Of a stretch of DNA of 64,000 nt, positions 17,736-27,372 are shown one piece after another. The stretch lies in NCBI GenBank assembly GCA_019752635.1, contig JAIELX010000032.1, positions 186,001-250,000 on the forward strand. The letters run 5' to 3'. This stretch comes from Candidatus Obscuribacterales bacterium. Lineage in GTDB: Bacteria > Cyanobacteriota > Vampirovibrionia > Obscuribacterales > Obscuribacteraceae. The notes beneath the pieces were generated by a model. That model was given only the letters and a program-made list of their open reading frames with translations, was not told the DNA's origin and searched no databases. Numbering within the stretch: position 1 is the stretch's first letter; each line of letters begins with the position of its first letter. The position numbers were made by a program, and so were the translations under genes.

Positions 17736-18048
17736 CAACTTCACCGAATGTGGCTAGCGATTTTGAATGATTAGCCAAGACTGGTCGGATTCGAGATGCT
17801 AATACATGGTACGCCCCCGGGACCAAGGCTCCCGGACAGCACGGACACTTTTGGAACGATTCAGCTGTAGGTTTAATTCGGCCAAGCACCAGTGCCCCTG
17901 CCGACGCAACATTTTCACAACGCTAAAGATCCTACATTCACACCAGGGTGGGAGGCGCAAGAGCGGAGCACTACAAGGTATCAGGTCTGATGGCTCTCTG
18001 TTTGGAGCCCCGGACCGGCGTGAGCATAGTTAGCGGAGGGGTAAACGA
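17736..18048. other. Gene-free stretch before the GT-C-like gene
   Basis: About 313 bases. It holds the ribosome binding site GGAGGGG of the next gene near 18036-18042. No convincing terminator, promoter pair or small gene was seen; an open frame at 17806-18033 has unusual Arg/Ser-rich composition and no ribosome binding site. Confidence 0.5.
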
Positions 18049-19902
18049 ATGGGAAACTTGGTTGACGCTCTCAGACGGAGCTTGTCGGTAGAAGGACATC
18101 CTACCGCCAATTGTGATTTTTCCCGCGCCACCAACACCTCCGGCGCCAGTCAAAACTCCACACTCATTGGCCTATTGCTGGCGAGCGCAGCAACCTTTGC
18201 AAACTGTGTGCGCCTGTTCTCAAACGACTGTAGCTTCGCCCTCAAAGAAAGCTTCGACACCGGTTGGATCATCAAGACCGGCGAAGTCATTCTACAAAAC
18301 GGCGTACCGATGTCGGACATTTTTAGCTGGACGTTTCCGGACCGAGCATTCGTAGCTTACCAGTGGCTGTTTGAAGTGGCAGCAGCGCTAGTCTTCAAAG
18401 CCGGTGGATTGTGGTCCGTCGGATTAGCAGCCTGCTTACTCACCGGAACGTTGTACTTCTACGTTTTGCCTAAAATGTGGCTGCAAAAGAACATCCCCTT
18501 ATGCATTCCGTTTCTGTTTCTTTCGCTGGTACTGACTCCGCATTGGTTCAATGCTCGCCCCCAGCTTGTTTCTTACTTCCTGATGCTTGGATTCGTAGCG
18601 ATTCTGGAAAAATTTCGACTCAGCGGACGCCCCCGGTCCCTATGGCTCTTACCCCTCTTAACCCTTTTCTGGGCAAACATTCATTCCTTCTGGTGCATCG
18701 GACTCTTGCTGGTTGGAGTCTATCTGGGTGTCGATGTTCTCTGTGGCTGGAAGACGAAACCCTCAACGATTTCACCGCTGCTGCCAGTCGCCATGGCCAG
18801 TGTTGCGGCAACTCTGGCAACCCCCTATGGAAGCAGACTTCTCTCGTACATCTGGACATTTTTCGACGGCAGCCAGTATCTGGAAATGTTCGAGGTGTAT
18901 CCATCCTTCACCTCCCCTGACGCCATCTTTGTTCTAGGTTTTCTCGGCGCCGCGTTGTTGACAATGCTTCGAAAGCGAGCAGCAATACCACCTCAGGGTT
19001 GGATTATTACAATCGGCGCGATTGTCGCGGCACTAGCAGTTCGTCGGTACCAATCCGTAGCAGTGTTGTTGGTTTGGCCGTATCTGGGAATGGCGCTTCA
19101 ATGCGTGGATTGGTCGCAGTGGTATTCGAAAATGGAAGCTTCAAAATCTGCATTGCTCAACACGTTTGCAAGCCCCGGTCAGATGAAGTTGGGAACTAAC
19201 ATTTTCCTGTTTGCCATCGCTCTGTTAGTTTCAGCAGGATGTTGGTGTGCCAAGCATCCAACGGAACGTGATGCCCGCAATGTCTATCTCGAAGAATCGG
19301 CCGACCTCTTACAACTTGCGGGGCACTATCTCAAGAAAGGAGACCGTCTTTTCAATGACGCTACTACCGGTGACTGGCTTGTCCTCCTAAATCAGGGTCC
19401 GGTTTATCTTGATACTCGCTACGACATGTATCCCAAGCAGTTTTGCCACAACAGCTTCGCCTGTGCCTACGGCGCACCGGGCGCACTAGAGCACATTCAA
19501 AAATCCGGCATTACCCACATTGTGATTCGCGACGATTTCACGCCAATTGGCAAACTTTTGCAATCGTCCAAGGAGTGGACACTCATTGCTGATAATGGAC
19601 ACCTGTCCATGTGGGGGCGAGCAAATCAAAACGATCAGCGCATGAAAGAAATGCAGCTGACCGACAACACAATCAGATCGAGCAAACTCTCGGAGAATCT
19701 GATGCATTTTACTATCCAGAGACGATGCGGCAAATACGTGGCAATGGCTTGCGAATTGATGGCACAACAACGAAACGAAGAAGCAGTTGCTCTCCTTGAG
19801 AAGGCCGTCGACCTCCTGCCTTCTTCGCGCATCTTGCAGAGTGAATTGGCCAAAGCTCGTATGAGCACCGTCGTAGGACCGCAGACAAACTGCGAAAGCT
19901 GA
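18049..19902 (+). CDS. Polytopic membrane protein, GT-C glycosyltransferase-like
   Basis: 617 residues with a strong Shine-Dalgarno. About ten membrane helices lie between 38 and 410, followed by a soluble C-terminal part of about 200 residues. The first loop carries FDTGWIIKTGE...GVPMSDIFSWT, which resembles the D..GWH..TGE..L..G..P..D.FS.T pattern of an uncharacterised GT-C-like membrane family. Those enzymes usually use lipid-linked sugars at the periplasmic side; no substrate can be named here. The C-terminus has a TPR-like helix pair (about 575-605). It lies between the histidine-kinase pair and a pseudokinase, all on the plus strand but with gaps over 150 bases. Confidence 0.6.
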   Translation: MGNLVDALRRSLSVEGHPTANCDFSRATNTSGASQNSTLIGLLLASAATFANCVRLFSNDCSFALKESFDTGWIIKTGEVILQNGVPMSDIFSWTFPDRAFVAYQWLFEVAAALVFKAGGLWSVGLAACLLTGTLYFYVLPKMWLQKNIPLCIPFLFLSLVLTPHWFNARPQLVSYFLMLGFVAILEKFRLSGRPRSLWLLPLLTLFWANIHSFWCIGLLLVGVYLGVDVLCGWKTKPSTISPLLPVAMASVAATLATPYGSRLLSYIWTFFDGSQYLEMFEVYPSFTSPDAIFVLGFLGAALLTMLRKRAAIPPQGWIITIGAIVAALAVRRYQSVAVLLVWPYLGMALQCVDWSQWYSKMEASKSALLNTFASPGQMKLGTNIFLFAIALLVSAGCWCAKHPTERDARNVYLEESADLLQLAGHYLKKGDRLFNDATTGDWLVLLNQGPVYLDTRYDMYPKQFCHNSFACAYGAPGALEHIQKSGITHIVIRDDFTPIGKLLQSSKEWTLIADNGHLSMWGRANQNDQRMKEMQLTDNTIRSSKLSENLMHFTIQRRCGKYVAMACELMAQQRNEEAVALLEKAVDLLPSSRILQSELAKARMSTVVGPQTNCES

Positions 19903-20059
19903 AACCATTGAACAGAGCAGCTCCTGATATTGGGCACTGGAATGAAAATCATGAAAGTTTAGAAAATCGATCAGGGCTTTTCCCGTTGCGAAATGTCAAG
20001 CGGAAGTAGAGAATCGCCTCTATGCTCTTGCGCCAACGTTTTCGAACGAGGAGAACAAT

Positions 20060-22216
20060 TTGTCTACCAGCTTACGAACCGACAAATCACATTTGAAACT
20101 TACTACCGACGCCAACTATTCAGAAGAAAGGAGTGAGAAGCAGGAGACTGCGCCTTCCACGATAATTAGCGTCGGTGATGCCGAGGCTAGTTCACAGCAA
20201 AGCCTCGCATTGCCAAAAGCGGAGCAGAACGTAGCCCCGACACAAACAGCAGAACGCGGTTCGCGGTCCGCCGCCGGTGGTGACACAGGCAACTACGAAC
20301 TTGGAGCGGTTATTCATCGCGATGCTCAGGGCGTGGCGTATCGCGCCAGAAAACCCGGGTGCACGAATCGTCTTGCCCTGAAAGTTTTCACCTCCGGCAT
20401 TTCTGAGCCGCAAGCGATAGAGAACTTTCAACGCGCTGCAGAAACGGCTTTCACATGGTCTCACGCGGGACTGGCCAAGGTTTATGACTATGGTTTTTCC
20501 GACTCAGGGAAGCCATTCGTTGTAACAGAGGAACTTCAAGGTCGAAACCTTGAGGACATTCTGGCAAAAGAGAAAAAGCTGAGCCGAGAACGAGCGCTGA
20601 GAACTTTCATTCAGGTGTGCGATGCACTCGGATATGTAAGTTGGACAAAAAACTCTGTCGGCGATCTCTGCAGCCAGAACATTTTCATCACCCGTGATGA
20701 AAGCGGAGCAGAAGGCGCAAAAGTTTCGAACATCGGTCTGTACGTAGAGACCCACTGCGAAGTTGCCGGGTTGCCGCCATCGGGCGCGAGAGCTAACTAT
20801 GCCAGTCCGGAACGGTGCTCAGGACTGCCGGTCGACGAGCGCTCAGCAATCTACTCCATCGGATGTCTGCTCTATGAGGCGGTGTCAGGAAGCCTTCCCT
20901 TCAAAGGCAAAAACGAATTCGAGATTGTTCAAAAACAACTAAGTGCCAAACCTGCACCACTTTTTCGGAAAGAGCGTAAACGAGACAAACGCTTGGAAGA
21001 AGTGATATTCAAATGCCTGGAAAAGAATCCGGAGAATAGGTTCCAAACATTCAACGAACTTAGCGGCGAACTAGACTCTATCCTCAATACGTTGCCACAA
21101 GTCGCAGCATCAAAGTTCTTGACTGGTCAGGCATGGTTCAAAATGCTGGCATGTTTTGCCGATTTAGCTATTCTTGCGTTTGCTATCACGGTGACAACTT
21201 TATCGGTGTCACACATGATTGCAGGGCACAACTCCGATTTGAAAGACTTGAAGATTGCGATTGCCCGCGCCGAAGAGGCTAGCAGAGCAAAGATTTCACA
21301 AAGCGTTCCATTTCACGGCGCACAAAATGTGTCGGTGCCACTACAGCGAAAAGCAACTGAAAGCGGCTACGCAACTGTTATACACGGCACAAACATTTAC
21401 ACCTCTCACCGCGCTGGAGATACGTTGGCACCACTGCTGTGGCAGGAAGCAATTGAGAAAGCGACCAAGATGCACCAGCCCGAAGCTGTCCTGGCAGATA
21501 TGCATGCGCGAAAGGCAGAAAGCTTTGATCTTGAAAGGAATGCAGTCGATGCCGAAATGGAATTCAAGAAAGCGCTTGCACTGTACGAAAAAGAGGGACT
21601 GACTTTCGAAGCGCAGCAAGTGACGAGTCAACTTAGTTTGATGTCGATCCAACTAGTCCGACGTGAATTCGGTGATCCGCTCTACAAGCACCTTACACCC
21701 GATCACATTGACCGATTCAGGAGCAGCGTCGAGAAACACCTAAAGGTGCGCAAGGAAATTGGCTTGGACGATACCTATGGCTTTAACTATGCAGCACATC
21801 TTGCAGGAATGCTAGTAAACCAAAGGCACTATGCTCAAGCGGAGAGTTTGCTGAAAGATTCACTCAGTGCTGTAGAGCCCGAAGCCCAATCTTGGGAAGT
21901 AAAATGGCAACTTGCTGATTGCCTGAAGAGAGAGGGCAAGCTCGCACAATCAGCAATCTGGTATGACCGCGCCCTTCATAGCGGTTCATCATCTCCTGTA
22001 GATCCGGACTTCCAATTGATTTCGAAAAGCTACCAGGATGTGCTCATACAACTCGGGCGCACAAAGGATGCAGAGCGCATTCGTTTAGAAACTGCTGAAC
22101 GGCTCAATCCTCGGGCTGCCGAAAGTAGCGGTAAAGTCTACTACGAGCCACCCGAAACCGTCCCCCCTTATGTACCCTCTGGCAGCGGCCCATACGATGC
22201 GTTTTCAGGCGACTGA
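20060..22216 (+). CDS. Membrane-anchored Ser/Thr pseudokinase with TPR-like C-terminus
   Basis: 718 residues from TTG with GAGGAGA upstream. A disordered N-terminus (1-75) is followed by a kinase fold (about 78-345). The glycine loop is broken (VIHRDAQGVAY), Lys108 of the LALKVF strand is kept, the catalytic loop reads VGDLCSQN, which keeps Asp202 but has Cys204 for Lys, and DFG is replaced by NIG (Asn224). The helix-F region (SAIYSIGCL) and ENRF are kept, so the fold should form. A membrane helix lies at about 363-385. The rest is helical with TPR-like repeats (about 460-690) and a Pro-rich tail. Loss of the Mg-binding Asp argues against phosphotransfer; a scaffold or allosteric role is inferred. 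Confidence 0.88.
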   Translation: MSTSLRTDKSHLKLTTDANYSEERSEKQETAPSTIISVGDAEASSQQSLALPKAEQNVAPTQTAERGSRSAAGGDTGNYELGAVIHRDAQGVAYRARKPGCTNRLALKVFTSGISEPQAIENFQRAAETAFTWSHAGLAKVYDYGFSDSGKPFVVTEELQGRNLEDILAKEKKLSRERALRTFIQVCDALGYVSWTKNSVGDLCSQNIFITRDESGAEGAKVSNIGLYVETHCEVAGLPPSGARANYASPERCSGLPVDERSAIYSIGCLLYEAVSGSLPFKGKNEFEIVQKQLSAKPAPLFRKERKRDKRLEEVIFKCLEKNPENRFQTFNELSGELDSILNTLPQVAASKFLTGQAWFKMLACFADLAILAFAITVTTLSVSHMIAGHNSDLKDLKIAIARAEEASRAKISQSVPFHGAQNVSVPLQRKATESGYATVIHGTNIYTSHRAGDTLAPLLWQEAIEKATKMHQPEAVLADMHARKAESFDLERNAVDAEMEFKKALALYEKEGLTFEAQQVTSQLSLMSIQLVRREFGDPLYKHLTPDHIDRFRSSVEKHLKVRKEIGLDDTYGFNYAAHLAGMLVNQRHYAQAESLLKDSLSAVEPEAQSWEVKWQLADCLKREGKLAQSAIWYDRALHSGSSSPVDPDFQLISKSYQDVLIQLGRTKDAERIRLETAERLNPRAAESSGKVYYEPPETVPPYVPSGSGPYDAFSGD

Positions 22217-22434
22217 TCAGTGGTCGAATTTCAAAGGTCTATCCCCCGGGCAATTCGTAGGAACTACCTAGATCCGTAAGTTCGCCGAACCACGTCTCGG
22301 CGCTCAGTTGCGCGATACACTGAATTTCGAACGATTTCGCCAAATTCACCGGACCGCTGAGCATTCTCGCCTGCGTTGATCACGGGTTTGAACTGCCGCT
22401 GCCCGTCGGATCTTATTTCGAGCTGCACACTATC

Positions 22435-22842
22435 ATGGCATCGACAAAAGACAGCGGAGCCGCCCTCGGTGCGGTGCACGCTCAGGGAAGAGCCATATAC
22501 GATGAGTTTCTAAAGGATGATATACAGGGGTTAACCAGGAAGGACATCTCAGTATTGAAAAATCTTCAACCGAATTCGGAACTAGCAAAAGCGTATAAGA
22601 GCCTTCGTTCCAGTGAAAGCTTCGACTGGCCGGCAACGGTGGTTTATGGACTTGCTTCCCTGACCTCCGCTGCTGGCGCATTCCTTTCCCCTGAACCAAC
22701 TTCAAAATATTGGCTTGCCGGAAAAGCTGTCGCCTTCGGAGGATTGACTGGATATGCGGCCAATCGCGCGATCTACAAAGCCTCGCCTGCATTAATTGCG
22801 CAGTTCGAGCAACGTCAGAAAATGATCTCAAACTGGAAGTAA
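22435..22842 (+). CDS. Small hypothetical protein with hydrophobic glycine/alanine-rich segments
   Basis: 135 residues, not recognised. A charged N-terminal half is followed by two hydrophobic Ala/Gly-rich stretches (about 68-85 and 92-112), possibly a helical hairpin in the membrane, and a charged tail. There is no clear ribosome binding site before the ATG, so the start is uncertain. The 218 bases before it hold no other gene that I trust. Confidence 0.5.
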   Translation: MASTKDSGAALGAVHAQGRAIYDEFLKDDIQGLTRKDISVLKNLQPNSELAKAYKSLRSSESFDWPATVVYGLASLTSAAGAFLSPEPTSKYWLAGKAVAFGGLTGYAANRAIYKASPALIAQFEQRQKMISNWK

Positions 22843-22929
22843 GCAAAAGAACAAGAGATCTGAAAACAAGCACGCACAATAGAGTAGTCGGGGATACGCG
22901 TCTTTAGATTCCCGACATCTGCGTGACTG

Positions 22930-23877
22930 TTACTTGGCGGTGGCGCTGAGGTCTTGTTGTTCCAAAACTTGAATGCGCTTTTCGACATCTAAGCCGAGCT
23001 TGAGGCGCAGATTCACGGGCGTTGCAATTTTGGGATTCTTCGGATCCGTCAATTGCGCCCGAACATCGACCATCACAGTGCCATCAGCCAACGGCTCTTG
23101 CTTTAGCTCGGTCATCAAGATACTCATACCTTGCGGCAAATTCTTGAGCTGCCTGGTCGTGAGCGGAAAGTTCGTTTCCTGCCAATAGTTATTCATCAAC
23201 TCAGGAGTCATTGTCGACATGGCTTGCACTTGCGAAGCTCTGTAAGTCTCCGGGCCGAAGTCGAGCATGCTGGATACAAACATTCGGACGAAATGATCAA
23301 CTTTTTCGGAACTCAGCGGAGAGGCATCAGTCACTACTGCCGGTGTCGCACCATGCATTGCATTGCTCACAAAGAATCCAACCGCGCCGCCAGTTCCCAA
23401 CATAATTGCGGAACCGACGACTACTGGAATCAAAAAGGATTTCAAAGACGGCGAGCGCAACCGACTCGGAATATCCGCGCTGGAAAGCGACGACGGAGCA
23501 ACCACGCGCTCAGGCAATTCACCTTCTGCAGTGTTGCGACTGCGACGGCCGGAAGCCGTGCGCTCACGTTCATGTGTTCGCCGACGCGCGCCGGTATCTT
23601 CCTGGGCACTCCAAGACAAAATTTTCGCGAGCTTCACCGATTCATCGGGAGAAAGAGTAATCGAACTGGAGGGTGGAGTGCCGACTCGTCGTTTGACTGA
23701 TAGAGCCAGCCTATCGCCGAGCTTCTTGACTACAACGAGATAGCCGGATTGCGTATCCACAACCCGTTCGTTGGTAGTCGGTGATGCCGCAACTATATCC
23801 GGCAGATCAAAAATTTGACCAGTACCGTCTCCGGAAAAAGGAGCTGCCGGTGAAGCGGGGTCGTCGGAAAAACTCAT
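22930..23877 (-). CDS. Single-pass membrane protein, hypothetical, with VirB8/TraE-like outer domain
   Basis: 315 residues; ATG with GAGG upstream. The N-terminal about 150 residues are cytoplasmic, with an Arg/Ser-rich patch at about 98-115, one membrane helix lies at about 149-171, and a compact domain of about 125 residues follows outside. That outer domain begins with a helix (VDHFVRMFV..) and alternates strands with a DGTVMVDVRAQL segment, similar in layout to VirB8/TraE or NTF2-like folds. No conjugation genes accompany it, so a transfer role is not supported. It lies 63 bases upstream of the rpoD stop in the same direction of the strand and ends alone. Confidence 0.65.
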   Translation of the reverse strand: MSFSDDPASPAAPFSGDGTGQIFDLPDIVAASPTTNERVVDTQSGYLVVVKKLGDRLALSVKRRVGTPPSSSITLSPDESVKLAKILSWSAQEDTGARRRTHERERTASGRRSRNTAEGELPERVVAPSSLSSADIPSRLRSPSLKSFLIPVVVGSAIMLGTGGAVGFFVSNAMHGATPAVVTDASPLSSEKVDHFVRMFVSSMLDFGPETYRASQVQAMSTMTPELMNNYWQETNFPLTTRQLKNLPQGMSILMTELKQEPLADGTVMVDVRAQLTDPKNPKIATPVNLRLKLGLDVEKRIQVLEQQDLSATAK

Positions 23878-23940
23878 ATCAACCTCATTTCACCGGACAG
23901 CCAAATACCTATCCGTAATTATATGGCAACTACGCTAGAT

Positions 23941-24963
23941 TTATAGATACTCCCGCAATCTGGACGATCTTCCAGGTTGACGAAGTTTCCGCAGAGCTTT
24001 GAACTCAATTTGACGAACACGTTCGCGAGTTACTGCAAACAGTTGGCCGACTTCTTCCAGTGTGCGTTGACGTCCGTCATCCAAGCCGAATCGCAAACGC
24101 AATACATCGCGCTCTCTAGGAGTCAATTCATTGAGCATGCGAGCCAGATCTTGTCTGAGCAATTCATGTGTAACTGTTGTTTCGGGACGCTCAGCTTCAC
24201 TGTCTTCAATGAAATCACCCAGGCGAGAATCTTCTTCTTTGCCGATTGGAGTTTCAAGCGAAATTGGTTCTTTGGCTGCTTTGATGATTTCGTGCAGTTT
24301 AACTAGTGATACTCCCATGGACTTCGCCAATTCTTGTTCCGTGGGTTTGCGATTCAGTTCCTGCGCCAATTGGCGAGTAACTTTCTTCAGCTTATTGATA
24401 GTTTCAACCATGTGAACAGGAACGCGAATGGTTCTGGATTTGTCTGCCAGAGCGCGAGTGATCGCCTGACGAATCCACCAGGTAGCATAAGTAGAGAACT
24501 TGTAACCACGCTCGTGGTCAAACTTTTCAGCCGCACGAATCAAGCCGAGATTGCCTTCTTGAATCAAATCAAGGAAAGACAAGCCACGACCAATGTACTT
24601 TTTAGCGATCGAAACGACCAAACGGAGGTTGGCTTGTACCAGCTTTCGCTTGGCAAGCATGTCGCCTTGCAGAATTCTTCTAGCCAGTTCAATCTCTTCG
24701 TCCGGCTTCAGCAGCTGGATGCGACCGATCTCTCTCAAATACAAACGCACGGAGTCTTCGGTGGCGATTTCTCGGCTGGACGGAAGTTCGACCGGTTCGT
24801 CTTCATCATCTATAGACTCGTCTTCGTCATCAATGATCGTGAATGTGTCGCTCTCGTCCAGAAGATCAAGCTCTTCCAGCTCGTTTCTCTTCGCAATATT
24901 CTCGTCTTCTACGAGGATACCAGTCATTGCTTTTTCGTTATCAGTGGCTCGTGTTTTTGCCAT
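23941..24963 (-). CDS. rpoD: Principal RNA polymerase sigma factor (SigA/RpoD)
   Basis: 340 residues; ATG with GAGGGA six bases upstream. A very acidic N-terminus (1-70) replaces the long region 1.1. Region 1.2 ([11 protein letters not shown]), region 2 with [22 protein letters not shown], region 3 with HMVETI.KL, and region 4.2 with [17 protein letters not shown] are all present. The short form without the non-conserved insert resembles cyanobacterial and Gram-positive SigA. It recognises the housekeeping -35/-10 promoters. A 16-bp palindrome lies 34 bases before the start. Confidence 0.97.
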   Translation of the reverse strand: MAKTRATDNEKAMTGILVEDENIAKRNELEELDLLDESDTFTIIDDEDESIDDEDEPVELPSSREIATEDSVRLYLREIGRIQLLKPDEEIELARRILQGDMLAKRKLVQANLRLVVSIAKKYIGRGLSFLDLIQEGNLGLIRAAEKFDHERGYKFSTYATWWIRQAITRALADKSRTIRVPVHMVETINKLKKVTRQLAQELNRKPTEQELAKSMGVSLVKLHEIIKAAKEPISLETPIGKEEDSRLGDFIEDSEAERPETTVTHELLRQDLARMLNELTPRERDVLRLRFGLDDGRQRTLEEVGQLFAVTRERVRQIEFKALRKLRQPGRSSRLREYL

Positions 24964-24996
24964 GGTTCCCTCTTAATCAGAAATCTGCCAATGCCA

Positions 24997-25012
24997 ACCG
25001 GCTATAGCCGGT
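24997..25012. promoter_or_regulatory. 16-bp perfect palindrome upstream of rpoD
   Basis: ACCGGCTATAGCCGGT is self-complementary over its full length and lies 34-49 bases before the rpoD ATG. Position and symmetry fit an operator for a dimeric regulator. No consensus I know matches it. Confidence 0.5.
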
Positions 25013-25154
25013 CGTGCCGAATACAAGGTGCCCAACCCATGAAGAGAACTTGAGACGCAGAGACTGAACTTAGGATTAGCGCTTACTTTTATTACTGAAC
25101 GATCGGGGGAACACGATCCTTACGAAGCGGCTTTCCTGGTTTGATTCGGACCTG

Positions 25155-25184
25155 CTGTCAAGATATCGACTTGGAGACTATAAT
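25155..25184 (+). promoter_or_regulatory. Candidate sigma-70 promoter pointing away from rpoD
   Basis: A perfect TATAAT at 25179-25184 is preceded, 18 bases upstream, by CTGTCA (four of six matches to TTGACA) at 25155-25160. It would transcribe rightward into 25190-25690. Confidence 0.45.
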
Positions 25185-25364
25185 AGGCGCGAGAATGAAA
25201 ACGAAGGGGTATATAAATACTTCTGTAATTTTTTACTTCAACCCCGGTCACTCAGCGCATTACAACTAAACTTGGCAACGCCTTGGATTTCAGTATAAGT
25301 GCGCACCTCGAGTGGTGCTCAGTCTGTTAAGGTACATTAAAGTCGTTATTAACGTCAACTAACA

Positions 25365-25398
25365 TCGCGAAACAGGCTTTATACAAGCCGTTTCGCGA
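25365..25398. repeat. Long hairpin with one bulged base
   Basis: TCGCGAAACAGGCTT (25365-25379) pairs with AAGCCGTTTCGCGA (25385-25398), leaving one A bulged and a five-base loop. There is no T-run after it. It lies about 190 bases downstream of the rightward promoter candidate and just before the possible GTG-started gene at 25413. Confidence 0.7.
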
Positions 25399-25412
25399 AT
25401 ATTCCGTTATTA

Positions 25413-25688
25413 GTGTCTACGTATTCTGTGCAACTTCTAAGCCAATTCATGCTCGCAGGCCAAGCTTTAATACCTTCAAGTGTGCGGATTGTCGTTGCCA
25501 GAAGCCCCGTATGGCTTATCAAAGAACGCACAGATCGAGAAGACGCTGAGCGCTATATAAAGGAGAGAGCAATTCGCAACGCTTCTAGCGGCACTTGCGT
25601 TGCCAACAAATTCGGCAATCGGTCTGGAATACGCATATATGGAATGAAGAACAGACTCAGTTCGCCGTTCAGCAATTCACCCGACTAA
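25413..25688 (+). CDS. Possible small hypothetical protein
   Basis: 91 residues from GTG, in a 730-base interval with no other gene. The composition is protein-like with a basic middle part (IKERTDREDAERYIKER), but no ribosome binding site is clear and no family is recognised. It ends six bases before the end of the convergent TPR gene. A promoter candidate and hairpin precede it. Low certainty. Confidence 0.3.
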   Translation: MSTYSVQLLSQFMLAGQALIPSSVRIVVARSPVWLIKERTDREDAERYIKERAIRNASSGTCVANKFGNRSGIRIYGMKNRLSSPFSNSPD

Positions 25689-25694
25689 CGCGGT

Positions 25695-27182
25695 CTACTT
25701 GGGGCACTTCGCGGCAGACTCTTCACGCCCCCGCCGGGCGTCCATGTTACCGGGATCATTTCTCAGAGCCTTGTCGTAAATCGGCAAGGCTTCTTTGTGT
25801 TTACCCATTGCAGCCAGGCAGCGAGCTTTTCCAATTAGAGCCGGCACAAAATCGGTCTCTGCGCCCAACGCCTTTTCAAACCAGGTCATTGCTTGATCGT
25901 GCCGTCCCATCATATTCATGCACACGCCCTTTTCCGTCAGTGCGCCACTATGCCTGGTGTCAATACGCAAAGCATAATTCATACAATAAAGAGCGTCTTC
26001 ATAACAGCCCTTCTTCCGTAGCACAGTGGCTTTGCGAAACCAGGACAGAAAGTTACCGGGGTCCAACGCAGCGACTTTGTCATAGCATTTGATGGCGTCG
26101 TCAAAATTACTCTTCTCTTCCAAGTGTGCGGCGTACTCCAACCACTGCTCCACGGTTTGGAATGCAGGCAAAGGGCGAACAAGTTCCCGTGTACCAAATT
26201 TACGCGGGCGTGTATCATTCTCCGGTGCAGCGGTATCCGGAAGCGAGTCGGCTTCCGATTCTTGATCAGGACGACCAGCCGCTTCCAACTTCGCGGCGAC
26301 GGCTTCAATCCGCGCAACTTTCTCTTCCAGGCTCTTCACTACCGCCCGTGTTTCACTGGAAGATTCATCTTGCGCCTTAACCGCAAACTCAACCTTCAAA
26401 GAATCATATGAATCACGGTTGCCGCCGGTAGACCGATCCGGTCCGGTCAACGCGATTTCAACTTTCAGCGTAGGGGGATTGCTTTGATCGTAGCTCCTTG
26501 GCGCCGTAGGCTTATCTAATGTATGCGAGGTAGGAACGGCGGCTTGCAAGGCATCGAACAAACCGTCGAATTGCGGTCCGGCCGGCAGCTCATCCCCGGG
26601 CGCAGGCGCCGAAACTTGTGCCAACGCCACTTCGACACTCAGTGGAGCTTCTGCATCAAGGGAGACAGTTTCAGAAAGTCCACTTAATTGCGGATCAAAA
26701 CTGAAATCGGCAGCGGGTAACTCCGCGGACGCACTATTAGCTGGAGGAAGCGCAATGACCTCGGCAATCGGTCCCGCCGCAGAAAGGCTCTCATTGCCGG
26801 GTGCATCGGCCTTGGAGGAATAGATCTTGGCGTAGGCCTCTTCCAGCGTTCCGCTATCGGGTCGAGCCGTTGATATAAGGGAATGAGCTTCAGCGAGTGG
26901 CGGGGCCGGTACAGTCGCGGAGGCCAAGTCGTCTCCATGCTGCATCTGCGGCTTCACTGCCCTAGGAGCATCTTTCGTATCTTCGGCGGCGTCTTCACTG
27001 CTCATGACGCTCTTAACAATGAACAGGCCGCAAACCACACCCATAACCAGACAGACAAGCGCCTCCACCAGAAGACTCGTCTTGCCCTGGTCGCTTGACC
27101 ATTCAAAGACCTTGTAGGCCATGAGCATCAATGACGGAAGCATACACAGCCACCAGATTGAGTGTGGCTTCTTTTTCTGCAT
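25695..27182 (-). CDS. TPR protein with N-terminal membrane hairpin
   Basis: About 495 residues from the ATG at 27182, which has AAAGG five bases upstream; a GTG nine codons earlier is less likely. Two membrane helices at about 9-26 and 38-60 anchor it. Then comes a long acidic Pro/Ala/Ser-rich linker (about 65-330) with a coiled-coil-like stretch (LEEKVARIEAVAAKLEAAG). Four TPR units follow at about 340-480 (for example NFDDAIKCYDKVAALDPGN). TPRs bind partner proteins; the partner is unknown. Confidence 0.85.
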   Translation of the reverse strand: MQKKKPHSIWWLCMLPSLMLMAYKVFEWSSDQGKTSLLVEALVCLVMGVVCGLFIVKSVMSSEDAAEDTKDAPRAVKPQMQHGDDLASATVPAPPLAEAHSLISTARPDSGTLEEAYAKIYSSKADAPGNESLSAAGPIAEVIALPPANSASAELPAADFSFDPQLSGLSETVSLDAEAPLSVEVALAQVSAPAPGDELPAGPQFDGLFDALQAAVPTSHTLDKPTAPRSYDQSNPPTLKVEIALTGPDRSTGGNRDSYDSLKVEFAVKAQDESSSETRAVVKSLEEKVARIEAVAAKLEAAGRPDQESEADSLPDTAAPENDTRPRKFGTRELVRPLPAFQTVEQWLEYAAHLEEKSNFDDAIKCYDKVAALDPGNFLSWFRKATVLRKKGCYEDALYCMNYALRIDTRHSGALTEKGVCMNMMGRHDQAMTWFEKALGAETDFVPALIGKARCLAAMGKHKEALPIYDKALRNDPGNMDARRGREESAAKCPK

Positions 27183-27372
27183 GAGGACCTTTGCCTGCCT
27201 TTCGAGCACTTCCGGGGGATGCCCCCGCTTCCAACCCTATAGAGCGTTATTCCAACAAGTCAATGGACTTAAAACAATTTGCGAAGGAAAAAGAACGCAA
27301 AGCTGCTACTGCATCGGCGTTGTCGAAGAAAAATCTCGCACAGCAGCACCGTAATCAGGACTCCGCAGACCC

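Noticed and set aside
17806..18033. 75-codon plus-strand frame before the GT-C-like gene
   Set aside because: Arg/Ser/Cys-rich, no ribosome site, no match to a known pattern.
22264..22479. 71-codon minus-strand frame (VQLEIRSDGQ.. region)
   Set aside because: It has a somewhat protein-like end, but no ribosome site, no recognised family, and it overlaps the start of the 22435 gene. Left out as undecided.
24334..25053. 239-codon plus-strand frame
   Set aside because: Antisense to rpoD; the rpoD frame is certain and this product has no domain.
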